A stretch of 64,000 bases of DNA from Xylanivirga thermophila (GTDB lineage Bacteria > Bacillota > Clostridia > Caldicoprobacterales > Xylanivirgaceae): contig NZ_RXHQ01000004.1 of the NCBI RefSeq assembly GCF_004138105.1, positions 1 to 64,000 on the forward strand. The letters run 5' to 3'. A program made the translations under genes and the position numbers. This document shows, in pieces, positions 47,409 through 57,424 of the stretch (its first letter is position 1; each line of letters begins with the position of its first letter). The notes under the pieces were generated by a model, which worked only from the letters and a program-made list of their open reading frames with translations, was not told the origin of the DNA and did not search any database.

Positions 47409-47428
47409 AGAGTGGGGATCCCCACTCT
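47409..47428 (-). terminator. Hairpin between polC and rimP
   Basis: AGAGTGGGG and CCCCACTCT form a perfect 20-base palindrome with only AT in the centre. On the minus strand TTTCCTATTATT follows, a poor T tract, so this may be a weak terminator or a processing structure. Confidence 0.55.
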
Positions 47429-47476
47429 ATCAATAAGCAAAGTCTATTAACACCACATAATAGTATATCATCTAGT

Positions 47477-50400
47477 TTAATCAAATGCAATACTAAATAA
47501 AGAAATCTGGCTCGTTTCAGGCAATCCATCTAATGCGCCATGATTTTGCAGAATTTCAACAACACTTTTAGATACCTTTGACCTTTGCCTAAAATCTTCT
47601 ATTGATATAAAATCTGCCTCATCTCTGGCAGCAACTATGCTTTTGGCTGCATTGATGCCTATGCCTGGCAAAGAATTAAAAGGCGGTCTTATACCTTTAT
47701 CTGTAATTACAAACTTTACTGCGTCAGAATTATACAAATCTACTGGTAAAAATTCGATCCCCCTACAGTACATCTCTAAAACTATTTCTAGTACTGTTAA
47801 CAATCCTTTTTCTTTAGTAGAGATCTCATTACCCTTTTGTTCTAGCTCTTTTATAGTTTTTCTTACTTCTTCCTTCCCTTTTAGTACTAATTCTAAATCA
47901 AAATCATCTGCTCTAACTGTGAAATAAGTAGCATAAAAGGCTTCTGGGTAATATACTTTAAAATATGCAATTCTGAAGGCCATGATTACATATGCAGCAG
48001 CATGTGCCTTAGGAAACATGTATTTTATTTTCTTACATGAATCTATAAACCAGTCGGGCACTTTATTTTTTATCATTTCTTGTTCAAAATCATCGGTTAG
48101 ACCTCTGCCCTTACGAACACTCTCCATTATTTTAAATGCTTTTGTAGGCTCTACGCCCATTTGAATAAGAGAAAGCATTATATCATCCCTAGTACATATA
48201 ACCTCCGATAGCTCTGCTACGCCATCCCTTATGAGATCCTGAGCATTATTTAACCATACATCAGTACCATGTGATAATCCGCTTATTCTTATAAGCTCGG
48301 CAAATGTTGTTGGGGTAGTATCTACAAGCATTTGACGAACAAATTTCGTCCCAAATTCCGGGATACCTAAAGTCCCAACTGGACAATTAATTTCTTCCGC
48401 CGATACCCCTAGCGAATCAGTGCCTGAAAATAATGCCATAGTCTTTTTTTCACCTATAGGGATACTCCGTGCATCTATTCCAGTTAAATCTTCTAGCATT
48501 CTAATTACAGTTGGATCATCATGACCCAGTATATCCAATTTTACTAAACGGCTACTTATTGAATGATAATCAAAATGAGTGGTAATAACACCCGAATCTT
48601 TTGCATCAGCAGGATATTGTATGGGGGAAAATTGAAATATTTCATTATTCTTCGGGACAACCATGACTCCTCCAGGATGCTGACCTGTAGTTCGTTTTAT
48701 GCCGGTACATCCATTGACTAAACGCTTAGTTTCTGCATTATTAGCTTTTATTTCTTTTTCATCCAAATATTTTCTAACAAAGCCATAAGCCGTCTTTTCA
48801 GCTATAGTACCAATGGTACCTGCCCTAAATACATGACCTACTCCAAAGAGTTCTTCAGTATATTTATGGGCAACTGGTTGATAATCACCTGAAAAGTTTA
48901 AGTCTATATCAGGTACTTTGTCGCCCTTAAATCCTAAAAATACTTCGAACGGTATATCAAATCCATTTTTATTATAAGGGGTCCCGCATATAGGACAGTC
49001 TTTATCTGGTAAATCTGCACCACAATCATATTTGGAAACATCTATATCAAAATCAGAATGTTTACAGTTTGGACATACATAGTGTGGCGGGAGAGGATTT
49101 ACCTCCGTTATATCAGTCATTGTAGCAACAAAAGAAGAACCTACAGATCCTCTTGAACCTACCAAATATCCATCACTAAGGGATTTTTTTACTAATTTAT
49201 GGGCGATTAGATACAAAACTGCAAAACCATTATTTATTATGGAATTTAATTCTTTATCTAAACGCTTTTGTACTATTTCAGGTAATGGATCCCCATATAT
49301 ATCCTTTGCCTTTTGTATAGCTTTTGTAGAAATTTCCTCTTCAGCACCTGGAATCTCTGGCGGATAAAGCTCATCAGGTATTGGTTTTACATTATCTATT
49401 TTATCTGCAATAGCTCGTGGATTATAAATAACCACTTCACGGGACTTTTGTTCCCCAAGATAATCAAATTCATTCAACATTTCCTGGGTAGTTTTAAAAT
49501 ATAATGGTGCTTGAAAATCTGCATCGCTAAACCCCTGGCCATGCATTAATATTCTTCTGTAATATTCGTCATAGGGATCTAAAAAATGGACATCTCCCGT
49601 AGCTACTACAGGTTTTTCCATCTGCTCTCCTATATGAACAATCTGCCTATTTATATCCTTCAATGCATCTATATTTTCTACCTGCTCTTCCCTCAACAAA
49701 TATTCATTATTGCCTAGTGGCTGTATCTCTAAATAGTCATAAAAACTAGCAATTTCATATATTACATCTTCTGATTTTCCTCGTAAAATGGACTTATATA
49801 ATTCACCAGCTTCACAACCTGAACCTATAATAAGTCCCTCCCTATATTGCATAAGCAAACTTTTTGGAATTCTCGGCTTTCTATAAAAATAGTCAAGATG
49901 GGATTTTGAAACTAATATATATAGGTTTCTAAGTCCTGTTTGATTCTTTACCAAAATAACCGCATGGTTATTCTCCAATCCATTTAAATTGCTAATCTTA
50001 TTTATTGTATGATTTATGGCATTAAGATTATTTATTCCTCTTTGCTCCAGCATTCCAAATAATTTTATCAATATATCAGCAGTAGCTTTAGCATCATCTA
50101 AAGCTCTATGATGATTTTCTAGCTGAACCCCAAGACGCTTTGCAACTATATCAAGCTTATGTTTTTTTATGTCCTTAAGTAATTCCCTTGACAAGGTTAA
50201 CGTATCAACAATGGGGTTTTTTATTTCGACATTAATTTTCTTGCATTTTTCTTTTATAAATCCTATATCAAAGCTAGCATTATGGGCTACTAAAGGAGCA
50301 TCCGAAAAAAATGCTTTAAATTCTGGCATTACCGTATCAATTGTAGGTGCATCTTTGACCATATCATCAGTAATACCTGTTAATTTTGTTATTTTCTCAG

Positions 50401-51775
50401 GTATTAGCTTTTCTGGATTTACAAAAGTTTTAAAGGTATCAATAACTTTTTTGTTTTTTATCTTTACAGCACCAATTTCTGTTATCTGGTCATTCCTCGG
50501 ATCAAGGCCTGTAGTTTCTATATCTAGTACTACAAAAGTCTGGTTAAAGTCCTGATTATTACTATTTGTTATAAGGGGCTTGCAGTCATTGATCAAATAG
50601 GCTTCCACCCCATAGATAACTTTTATTCCATATTTGCTGGCTGCATCGTAAGCTTCTGGAAAGGCTTGTACTACCCCATGATCTGTAATAGCTATAGCTG
50701 GATGACCCCACTTTGCAGCCCGCTCAATTAAAGCCTTTGCAGGGGATATAGCGTCCATTGAACTCATTTGTGTATGAAGATGTAGTTCTACCCTTTTTTC
50801 ATCTGAAGTATCATATCGTTCCTTTGGAGAAATAGACATGATACTATTCGCCATTATTATCATTTCATGTTGAAATTTATCATATTGATATTTACCATAT
50901 ACCCTTATCCACACATCTTTTTTTAAACCTGCCAATATTCCATCTGATTTATCATTATCACAGAATAACTTTATAGTAATAGAGTTTGTGTAATCAGTAA
51001 TATCTATAGAGATTAGTTTTTTATTGTTTCTTATATCTCTAACTTCAATATCAAAAATTTTCCCATCTATAGTTATCTTATCATGTTCATCTGACAATTC
51101 ATTTATATGGATAGGCGGATCCTTTATTAATTTACCAAATATTACCTCACTTTGGGTATTGTCCCCATTATCTCTTTTATTCCCAGATTCTATTGCTTCC
51201 TGTTCATATTTAATTTTGCAGGCTATGTTATCAAGTATTTCCTTTGTCTCATGCTCTCGTTCTGCTATATACTGCTGATTATGCTCTTCTATATTACTAT
51301 CAGTTCGAAGTTTCAGCTTTACGGGGATATGCCATCTAAAAGTCTGATATATACAGTCCCTTATATAATGATCCAGTTCTTTGAATTTAAAAAACTCCAT
51401 AGCAACCGGATTATCAACCAGTATGTATATTTCATCGTCTTTTATGGAACCATAGCAACTATCAATCCATGGGCCACAGGAGGGAATATGACATTTAATA
51501 TCTTGTATCAAAATATCCCAATAATCATCAAAAGATTCTTTTAAAATCTCAATTTTATTAGGATAACAAATCTTAATATCCACTTGTCCTATTTCAGGCA
51601 ATGTTTCTTTTATACTTTCTTGTAATTTGTAAAATTTTGTTTTTTCGATATACTGAGAACTTTTTAGATAAATTTCCCATCGCCTTTCTTTTTTATAGAC
51701 CACCGTTTTATCCAAAGTAACATATTGGGGCCATTTTTTGCCCTTTTCATAAAATAATTTTGGCAAGTTACTCAT
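47477..51775 (-). CDS. polC: DNA polymerase III subunit alpha, PolC type
   Basis: PolC is the main replicative polymerase of low-G+C Gram-positives, with built-in proofreading. From the N-terminus there are an OB domain, a PHP domain (VELHLHTQMSSMDAISPAKA), a DEDDh exonuclease inserted within it (FVVLDIETTGLDPRNDQITE), the polymerase core (DKVPDIDLNFSGDYQ), and a C-terminal helix-hairpin-helix region. The zinc-binding segment shows CPNCKHSDFD and CPICGTPYN. The start is the ATG at 51775 (GGGAGGG upstream), giving 1432 residues. It is preceded by a glycosyltransferase rather than proS as in Bacillus. Confidence 0.97.
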   Translation of the reverse strand: MSNLPKLFYEKGKKWPQYVTLDKTVVYKKERRWEIYLKSSQYIEKTKFYKLQESIKETLPEIGQVDIKICYPNKIEILKESFDDYWDILIQDIKCHIPSCGPWIDSCYGSIKDDEIYILVDNPVAMEFFKFKELDHYIRDCIYQTFRWHIPVKLKLRTDSNIEEHNQQYIAEREHETKEILDNIACKIKYEQEAIESGNKRDNGDNTQSEVIFGKLIKDPPIHINELSDEHDKITIDGKIFDIEVRDIRNNKKLISIDITDYTNSITIKLFCDNDKSDGILAGLKKDVWIRVYGKYQYDKFQHEMIIMANSIMSISPKERYDTSDEKRVELHLHTQMSSMDAISPAKALIERAAKWGHPAIAITDHGVVQAFPEAYDAASKYGIKVIYGVEAYLINDCKPLITNSNNQDFNQTFVVLDIETTGLDPRNDQITEIGAVKIKNKKVIDTFKTFVNPEKLIPEKITKLTGITDDMVKDAPTIDTVMPEFKAFFSDAPLVAHNASFDIGFIKEKCKKINVEIKNPIVDTLTLSRELLKDIKKHKLDIVAKRLGVQLENHHRALDDAKATADILIKLFGMLEQRGINNLNAINHTINKISNLNGLENNHAVILVKNQTGLRNLYILVSKSHLDYFYRKPRIPKSLLMQYREGLIIGSGCEAGELYKSILRGKSEDVIYEIASFYDYLEIQPLGNNEYLLREEQVENIDALKDINRQIVHIGEQMEKPVVATGDVHFLDPYDEYYRRILMHGQGFSDADFQAPLYFKTTQEMLNEFDYLGEQKSREVVIYNPRAIADKIDNVKPIPDELYPPEIPGAEEEISTKAIQKAKDIYGDPLPEIVQKRLDKELNSIINNGFAVLYLIAHKLVKKSLSDGYLVGSRGSVGSSFVATMTDITEVNPLPPHYVCPNCKHSDFDIDVSKYDCGADLPDKDCPICGTPYNKNGFDIPFEVFLGFKGDKVPDIDLNFSGDYQPVAHKYTEELFGVGHVFRAGTIGTIAEKTAYGFVRKYLDEKEIKANNAETKRLVNGCTGIKRTTGQHPGGVMVVPKNNEIFQFSPIQYPADAKDSGVITTHFDYHSISSRLVKLDILGHDDPTVIRMLEDLTGIDARSIPIGEKKTMALFSGTDSLGVSAEEINCPVGTLGIPEFGTKFVRQMLVDTTPTTFAELIRISGLSHGTDVWLNNAQDLIRDGVAELSEVICTRDDIMLSLIQMGVEPTKAFKIMESVRKGRGLTDDFEQEMIKNKVPDWFIDSCKKIKYMFPKAHAAAYVIMAFRIAYFKVYYPEAFYATYFTVRADDFDLELVLKGKEEVRKTIKELEQKGNEISTKEKGLLTVLEIVLEMYCRGIEFLPVDLYNSDAVKFVITDKGIRPPFNSLPGIGINAAKSIVAARDEADFISIEDFRQRSKVSKSVVEILQNHGALDGLPETSQISLFSIAFD

Positions 51776-51815
51776 TCTTTTAAACCCTCCCCTCATACAC
51801 AAGATGGCAGACACG

Positions 51816-52445
51816 TTATCTAGTGATTTCCTTGGCTATTTCCCAATACATTTTAAATCGTGCTGCAAGACCTTTAGATATACCCATTTTTTCTTCCTTC
51901 ATAGAATGGGTAACACCAAATAATGGAACTTCGATTATCCTAGAACTATTTTGTTTTGCATTTCTGGTTATCACCATTTCTATGCCAAATCCTGTTTCCC
52001 AATCCTTTTCGCACAATCCTTCTAAAATATATCGTTTTAGAAGCCTCTGGCCGCTCAAACATGGCGCTAATTTTTGTGCTACATCAGTAGCACCTCGACC
52101 TGATTGAAATACACCTACCGTCATATCTGCATATCCTTCATATACTGGTATAATAAGCTGCTTTATATGATAGGTTTGCATGCCAATTAAGTCTGCATCT
52201 AAAAATAATACGCCCTGTCCTTTCGCCTTTTCTACGCCCTTTTTCATGGCAAATCCCTTGCCATAATTTTTTTCTAATACTATTGTATCAACCCCAAAGC
52301 CCTGTGCTATTTGAACAGTATTATCTGTAGATCCATCACTTACAACTATAATTTCCTGCACTTGCTGTACATCTATAAGAGCTTGTAAAACGCTACTTAG
52401 ATGTAGTCCTTCATTATATGCCGGTATTACCGCTGATATCTCCAT
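51816..52445 (-). CDS. Family 2 glycosyltransferase
   Basis: This is a GT-A fold glycosyltransferase. Visible motifs are AVIPAYNEGLHLSSVLQALI, the nucleotide-binding VVSDGSTDNT, KNYGKGFAMKKGVEKAKG and the metal-binding LFLDADL. The 209 residues form a minimal catalytic domain with no transmembrane anchor. The closest pattern I know is that of glucosyl-3-phosphoglycerate synthase-like or dolichol-phosphate-mannose-synthase-like enzymes, but the acceptor is unknown. It overlaps the ispG end by 32 bases and lies 40 bases before polC. Confidence 0.85.
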   Translation of the reverse strand: MEISAVIPAYNEGLHLSSVLQALIDVQQVQEIIVVSDGSTDNTVQIAQGFGVDTIVLEKNYGKGFAMKKGVEKAKGQGVLFLDADLIGMQTYHIKQLIIPVYEGYADMTVGVFQSGRGATDVAQKLAPCLSGQRLLKRYILEGLCEKDWETGFGIEMVITRNAKQNSSRIIEVPLFGVTHSMKEEKMGISKGLAARFKMYWEIAKEITR

Positions 52446-53496
52446 CTTTTATCATCTCCCGGATGTTGGACACTAGGGTATCAACTGCCTTCTCTTGAGG
52501 AAATGTCCCTATTATCTGTCCTTTTTTAAATAGAACAACAGTACCCTTACCCCCGGCAATTCCTATATCTGCCTCTTTAGCCTCACCAGGACCATTCACT
52601 GCACATCCCATCACAGCTACTTTTATAGATGTTTTTATATCTTTGATATTCTTTTCCACTTGATTAGCTAGATTAATCAAGTCAATATTACATCTACCAC
52701 ATGTAGGACAGGAAATAATCTCTATGCCCTGCTTTTTTAATCCCAATGATTTTAAAATTTCTTTTCCTGTTTCAACTTCTTCTATTGGAGAGGCAGTTAG
52801 TGATACTCTTATTGTATCCCCTATTCCATCTAATAATAAACTACCAATGCCAATAGATGACTTTACTATTCCCTGCCTTGGCGTGCCTGCTTCTGTAACA
52901 CCCAAATGCAATGGATAATTTACCTTCTGACTAATATATCTATATGCCTCTACAGTTTTGTTAACATCTGATGATTTAAGTGAAATAACAGTATTATAAT
53001 ACCCCATTTTTTCTAATATCAATACATGTTCTAGCGCACTTTCAGCTAAAGCTTGAGCTGTATTACCGTATTCGTTTAATATTTCCTTTTTTAACGATCC
53101 ACTATTTACGCCTATACGTATAGGCACGTTATTTGCTCTAGCAGCGTCAACCACAGTCTTTACTCGTTCCATAGAACCAATATTACCTGGGTTTATACGA
53201 ATTTTATCTATGCCGTTTTCTATCGAACCTACAGCTAATCTATAGTCAAAATGTATATCTGCAACTAATGGTATATTCGTATATTTTTTTATGACGGAAA
53301 TCGTGTCTAGACATGCTTCATCATATATTGCTAACCTTACAATATCACACCCACATTTTTCTAGATCTAATACTTGATTTAATGTGGCCTTTATATCTTT
53401 TGTATCTGTATTTGTCATAGATTGGATTGAAATAGGAGAAGTTCCTCCTATTTCAATATTACCAACCGATACCTTTAAGGTTTCTCTACGTTTCAT
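52414..53496 (-). CDS. ispG: 4-hydroxy-3-methylbut-2-enyl-diphosphate synthase
   Basis: IspG is the penultimate enzyme of the MEP isoprenoid pathway, a [4Fe-4S] reductase. TIM-barrel sequence SIQSMTNTDTKDIKATLNQV opens the protein. The cluster cysteines are in SCPTCGRCNIDL and GCAVNGPGEAKEADIGIAGG. The length of 360 matches the bacterial two-domain form. It follows rseP and dxr, so two MEP enzymes and uppS share this operon-like block. Confidence 0.96.
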   Translation of the reverse strand: MKRRETLKVSVGNIEIGGTSPISIQSMTNTDTKDIKATLNQVLDLEKCGCDIVRLAIYDEACLDTISVIKKYTNIPLVADIHFDYRLAVGSIENGIDKIRINPGNIGSMERVKTVVDAARANNVPIRIGVNSGSLKKEILNEYGNTAQALAESALEHVLILEKMGYYNTVISLKSSDVNKTVEAYRYISQKVNYPLHLGVTEAGTPRQGIVKSSIGIGSLLLDGIGDTIRVSLTASPIEEVETGKEILKSLGLKKQGIEIISCPTCGRCNIDLINLANQVEKNIKDIKTSIKVAVMGCAVNGPGEAKEADIGIAGGKGTVVLFKKGQIIGTFPQEKAVDTLVSNIREMIKDGDISGNTGI

Positions 53497-53514
53497 TTCA
53501 AATCACGCCTTTAT

Positions 53515-54543
53515 CTATCGAGTTATATCCTGAAAAGTAACCAATATCATGAGCAGCATAAGTAAGGCAAAACCAATAAGGTTTATATAACCTTCTTTCT
53601 CAGGATTCATCGGCTTGCCACGCACAGCTTCAATTATTATCAAAAGTAAACGCCCACCATCTAATGCAGGGAAAGGTATTAAATTTATAATACCCAAATT
53701 TGTACTAATTACAATACCCAGGCCTAAAAGCTGTTCTACTCCTTGCTTGGCTGCCTTACCTATTTCACCTACAATACCTACTGGTCCCATTACTTGATTA
53801 AGATTTTCATGTTTAAACAATAAATTTCCCAACATTTGTATCATCATAACTATAATCTTGCCCGTTTGCTTTATAGATAATCCTACAGCGCTAAAAAAAT
53901 TTAGGCGTTTAGGGATTAATCCAAACTCAATACCTATTAGGTATGCTTTGGCTTTTTCATTATATTGGGGAATAACCTCCATATTCATACTTTCCCCATT
54001 TCGCAATATAGTAATGGTTAAAGGCTTAGAATTACTTTTTGATATTATATCACGTACTTTTTCAACTGCCTTCTGATCATCCATATCTTTTATGCTTTGA
54101 TTATTAACTGCTATGATCCTATCTCCAGACACCATTCCAGCCTGTGCTGCAGCACTATCTTTTACAACCTTCTCTATAGTAGGGGTAGGTATATATATAC
54201 CAAAAGACATAAACATAATGGAAAATAACAATATGGCCAATACAAAATTCATAAGCGGACCTGCTACTAGAACCATAGCTCGTTTCCAAAGTGAAACATT
54301 ATTAAATGCCCTAGGCTCATTGCTATCAGCGTCTTCTCCTAGAAATTTAACATACCCTCCTATAGGCAAAGCCCTTAGCGAATATACCGTCTCTTTCCCA
54401 GAAAATTTCAGCAATCTTGGCCCCATACCTATGGAAAATTCTTCTGCATATATACCCACTGCTTTTCCTACTAGAAAATGTCCTAATTCATGCACCATGA
54501 CTATTATACTCAAAAATATCAACGCAATTAAAATCGTTGTCAT
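53515..54543 (-). CDS. rseP: Site-2 intramembrane zinc metalloprotease RseP/RasP
   Basis: This protease cleaves membrane-bound anti-sigma factors and signal peptide remnants. The HExxH motif lies in the first transmembrane helix (HELGH at residues 18-22), a PDZ domain covers about residues 100-190, and NLIPFPALDGGRLL is the distal zinc-binding motif. The 342 residues contain four hydrophobic segments. Confidence 0.95.
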   Translation of the reverse strand: MTTILIALIFLSIIVMVHELGHFLVGKAVGIYAEEFSIGMGPRLLKFSGKETVYSLRALPIGGYVKFLGEDADSNEPRAFNNVSLWKRAMVLVAGPLMNFVLAILLFSIMFMSFGIYIPTPTIEKVVKDSAAAQAGMVSGDRIIAVNNQSIKDMDDQKAVEKVRDIISKSNSKPLTITILRNGESMNMEVIPQYNEKAKAYLIGIEFGLIPKRLNFFSAVGLSIKQTGKIIVMMIQMLGNLLFKHENLNQVMGPVGIVGEIGKAAKQGVEQLLGLGIVISTNLGIINLIPFPALDGGRLLLIIIEAVRGKPMNPEKEGYINLIGFALLMLLMILVTFQDITR

Positions 54544-54563
54544 ATTTCGGCACCATCCTCTTA

Positions 54564-55706
54564 TTATCCAATTGACAATCTTGTTTGTTTGTCTATATAT
54601 ATAATATCATCTATTTTAGGATTATTTAAAATTTTATGTTTTCCCATTGCTTTTTCTATTATAACAGGAATCTGATTAAAAGATATTTCCTCCCTTAAAA
54701 ATTTAGCTACCGCTACCTCATTTGCAGCGTTTAATACAACCGGCATACTCCCGCCCATTGTCAATGCACTATAAGCCAGTTGTAAACAAGGAAAAGTATG
54801 AATATCCGGCCTTTCAAAAGTTAGAGAACCTGTTTGAAATAAATCAAGTGGCTCAGTCATAGTTGGAAACCGCCTAGGAAATGTAAAGGCATATAATATA
54901 GGTATTCGCATATCTGCCCTTCCCAATTGAGCAATAACGGCTCCATCTATATACTCTACCATAGAATGTATAATACTCTGGGGATGTATTATTACATTTA
55001 TTTGATCAGGCTCCATATCAAAAAGCCATTTGGCTTCTATTACTTCTAAACCTTTATTCATAAGAGTAGCAGAATCAATAGTAACCTTTTTTCCCATTTT
55101 CCAATTGGGATGATTAAGTGCATCTTCTACCGTTACCTTTCCAAGCTTTGCTTTTGTATAGCCTCTAAAAGGTCCTCCAGAAGCAGTTAAGTGAACTTTT
55201 TTTATTTCTTCATGATTTTTACATGAATTTATACATTGAAATATAGCCGAATGCTCACTATCTACGGGAATTATACTGCATCCCTTATGCCTTGCTGTCT
55301 CCATTACTAGCTGGCCTCCTGCTACAATAGTCTCCTTGTTTGCAAGTGCAATATCTATTCCCTTATTAATAGAAGCCAACGTAACCTTTAGACCTGATAT
55401 GCCTACCACTGCCACCAGTACCATGTCTATATGCATTTCTTCAATCATATGTACGAGGGACTCTTCCCCATAATATATCTTTATGTCATAGCCATCAAGT
55501 CTTGCCTTTAATTCTCTTCCTCTATCACAATCTGTTACCGCTATAGCCGAAGGTTTAAAACAATCTGCCTGTTTTTCAAGTAGATCGATATTTTGACGTG
55601 CAGATATTGCTACAATTTCATAATATTCTGGATAATGGGATAAAACATCCAATGCCTGTTTCCCTATAGAACCGGTAGAACCTAATATAGCGATTTTTTT
55701 CTTCAT
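54564..55706 (-). CDS. dxr: 1-deoxy-D-xylulose-5-phosphate reductoisomerase
   Basis: Dxr is the committed step of the MEP pathway, making 2-C-methyl-D-erythritol 4-phosphate. The NADPH motif GSTGSIGKQALDVL is at residues 9-22; ALANKETIVAGG and PVDSEHSAIFQC carry metal and substrate contacts; HPNWKMGKKVTIDSATLMNK is conserved. The 380 residues are typical. Confidence 0.97.
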   Translation of the reverse strand: MKKKIAILGSTGSIGKQALDVLSHYPEYYEIVAISARQNIDLLEKQADCFKPSAIAVTDCDRGRELKARLDGYDIKIYYGEESLVHMIEEMHIDMVLVAVVGISGLKVTLASINKGIDIALANKETIVAGGQLVMETARHKGCSIIPVDSEHSAIFQCINSCKNHEEIKKVHLTASGGPFRGYTKAKLGKVTVEDALNHPNWKMGKKVTIDSATLMNKGLEVIEAKWLFDMEPDQINVIIHPQSIIHSMVEYIDGAVIAQLGRADMRIPILYAFTFPRRFPTMTEPLDLFQTGSLTFERPDIHTFPCLQLAYSALTMGGSMPVVLNAANEVAVAKFLREEISFNQIPVIIEKAMGKHKILNNPKIDDIIYIDKQTRLSIG

Positions 55707-55746
55707 AGATACACCTCATAAATTTTTATATAAAAATATATCTTTA

Positions 55747-56556
55747 TTAAGCTAAAAATAATAAAAAATACAAATATATTGCAGGCACCGTAAATAATAT
55801 ACTATCAAACCTATCCATAATACCTCCATGACCAGGCAATATTTTACCATAATCTTTTATATCACAATATCGCTTAAAAACAGATGCAGCAAGATCACCT
55901 ATTTGTGAAAGCGTACCGCATATTATACCTATAATTATATAATTATATACTGTAAATGTCATGCCTAATTTATAATTACCTATTAATCCTAATACAATAC
56001 TAGTTAATATGCTACCAAGAAAACCACCAATACTACCTTCTACTGTCTTTTTGGGGCTAATGGATGGAATTAGCTTTGTCTTACCAAATGCTATACCTGA
56101 AAAATAGGCAAAAGTATCAGTACCCCATGTGGCAAGAAATGTCAACATTAATATAAAACTGCTACGGTGTAGGCAAAGCTCATTAAACGGTATAAAAAGT
56201 AGAAATATCAGTCCTGGATATAAAAAACCAACTATAGTAAAAGCTGAGTCCAAGGGATCATATTTATTAAATTTAAAGATAGGAACAGATAGACATATAA
56301 TGGTAAATAGCACAATGATAAGTATGAGCTTTATATTCACATTAAATGTAAAACATAGAAATATAACTGCAGCAAAACAATATCCTAGCCATTTTATGGG
56401 TTTATACCCTTTGTTTTCAGCTGCAGTATAAATCTCATGCATTCCAATAATAGCAAATAATAACGCCGATAATCTAAAAAACCAACCACCAAAATAAAAC
56501 ATACAAATTAGATATATAACAATAAAAATAGCACTTATTACACGCTTTGACAGCAT
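55747..56556 (-). CDS. cdsA: Phosphatidate cytidylyltransferase
   Basis: CdsA makes CDP-diacylglycerol, the precursor used by PgsA encoded at 26.8 kb. About eight membrane segments are present. The C-terminal signature is TWGTDTFAYFSGIAFGKTKL with SPKKTVEGSIGG and GILPGHGGIMDRFDS-like sequence (KILPGHGGIMDRFDSILFT). The start is the ATG at 56556, giving 269 residues; the frame extends into uppS to 56601. Confidence 0.93.
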   Translation of the reverse strand: MLSKRVISAIFIVIYLICMFYFGGWFFRLSALLFAIIGMHEIYTAAENKGYKPIKWLGYCFAAVIFLCFTFNVNIKLILIIVLFTIICLSVPIFKFNKYDPLDSAFTIVGFLYPGLIFLLFIPFNELCLHRSSFILMLTFLATWGTDTFAYFSGIAFGKTKLIPSISPKKTVEGSIGGFLGSILTSIVLGLIGNYKLGMTFTVYNYIIIGIICGTLSQIGDLAASVFKRYCDIKDYGKILPGHGGIMDRFDSILFTVPAIYLYFLLFLA

Positions 56557-56578
56557 ACACGACCATCCCCTCTGGTAT

Positions 56579-57370
56579 TCATTTAGCTGCAATTCCACCA
56601 TATCTTCTTTGTCTATCCTGATAATTCAAAATCGCTTTTTTATATAAATCAGGATTAAAGTCAGGCCACATGGTGTTTCTATCACTAATCCATATTTCAG
56701 TATATGCTATTTGATACAAAAGAAAATTACTGATCCTACATTCACCACTAGTTCTAATCAATAGATCTGGATCAGGCATATCTGCTGTATATAGATATTT
56801 ACTAAAAAGCTCCTCGTCTATATCATCAGTAGTTATTTTAGAATTTATTATATCTTGAGAAATGAGTCTTGCTGCCCTAACTATCTCATCACGTCCCCCA
56901 TAGTTTAAAGCTATATTTAACTGCAATCCGGTATTATCCTTCGTTATATTCATAGATTTATATAACTCCATCTTAGCCTCTTTCGGTAATGCAGAAATAT
57001 CCCCTAATCCAACAATTTTCACATTATTCTCATTCAGTTCATCCGTCTCACTACGAAGGTATTTTACCAAGAGTTCCATAAGCGCAGCTACTTCCGAGCG
57101 GGGTCTTTTCCAGTTTTCCGTGGAGAAGGCAAAAACAGTTAGATATTGGATGCCGATATTGGAACTCGTCTTTACTATCTCTCTTAAGGACTCTACTCCT
57201 TCCCTATGACCAGCTACACGCGGAAGACCATAGCGCTTGGCCCATCTACCGTTCCCATCCATTATTATAGCAACGTGGGTAGGTAATGGCCTAGATTTTA
57301 TCTGTTTAATTAAACTATCATCAGAATTCTTTTTTAACCTTTTTCTAAAAAACAATCTGCCAAATCCCAT
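56579..57370 (-). CDS. uppS: Undecaprenyl diphosphate synthase
   Basis: UppS makes the C55 lipid carrier for cell-wall synthesis by cis-prenyl condensation. The substrate-binding start HVAIIMDGNGRWAKRYGLPR includes catalytic D38. FAFSTENWKRPRSEV and the C-terminal LIRTSGECRISNFLLYQIAY are signature regions. The length is about 263. ATG at 57370 is chosen; a TTG at 57376 is closer to AAGAGG and remains possible. Confidence 0.95.
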   Translation of the reverse strand: MGFGRLFFRKRLKKNSDDSLIKQIKSRPLPTHVAIIMDGNGRWAKRYGLPRVAGHREGVESLREIVKTSSNIGIQYLTVFAFSTENWKRPRSEVAALMELLVKYLRSETDELNENNVKIVGLGDISALPKEAKMELYKSMNITKDNTGLQLNIALNYGGRDEIVRAARLISQDIINSKITTDDIDEELFSKYLYTADMPDPDLLIRTSGECRISNFLLYQIAYTEIWISDRNTMWPDFNPDLYKKAILNYQDRQRRYGGIAAK

Positions 57371-57396
57371 AACCAATATTTCCTCTTTTCTGTAAT

Positions 57397-57424
57397 AGCA
57401 GCCTTAGAATAAACTAAGGCTGCT
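57397..57424 (-). repeat. 11-bp hairpin between the PASTA-like gene and uppS
   Basis: AGCAGCCTTAG (57397-57407) and its inverse (57414-57424) enclose a 6-base loop; the stop of the upstream small gene lies inside it. No T tract follows on the minus strand, so it is more likely an mRNA processing or stability structure than a terminator. Confidence 0.6.
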
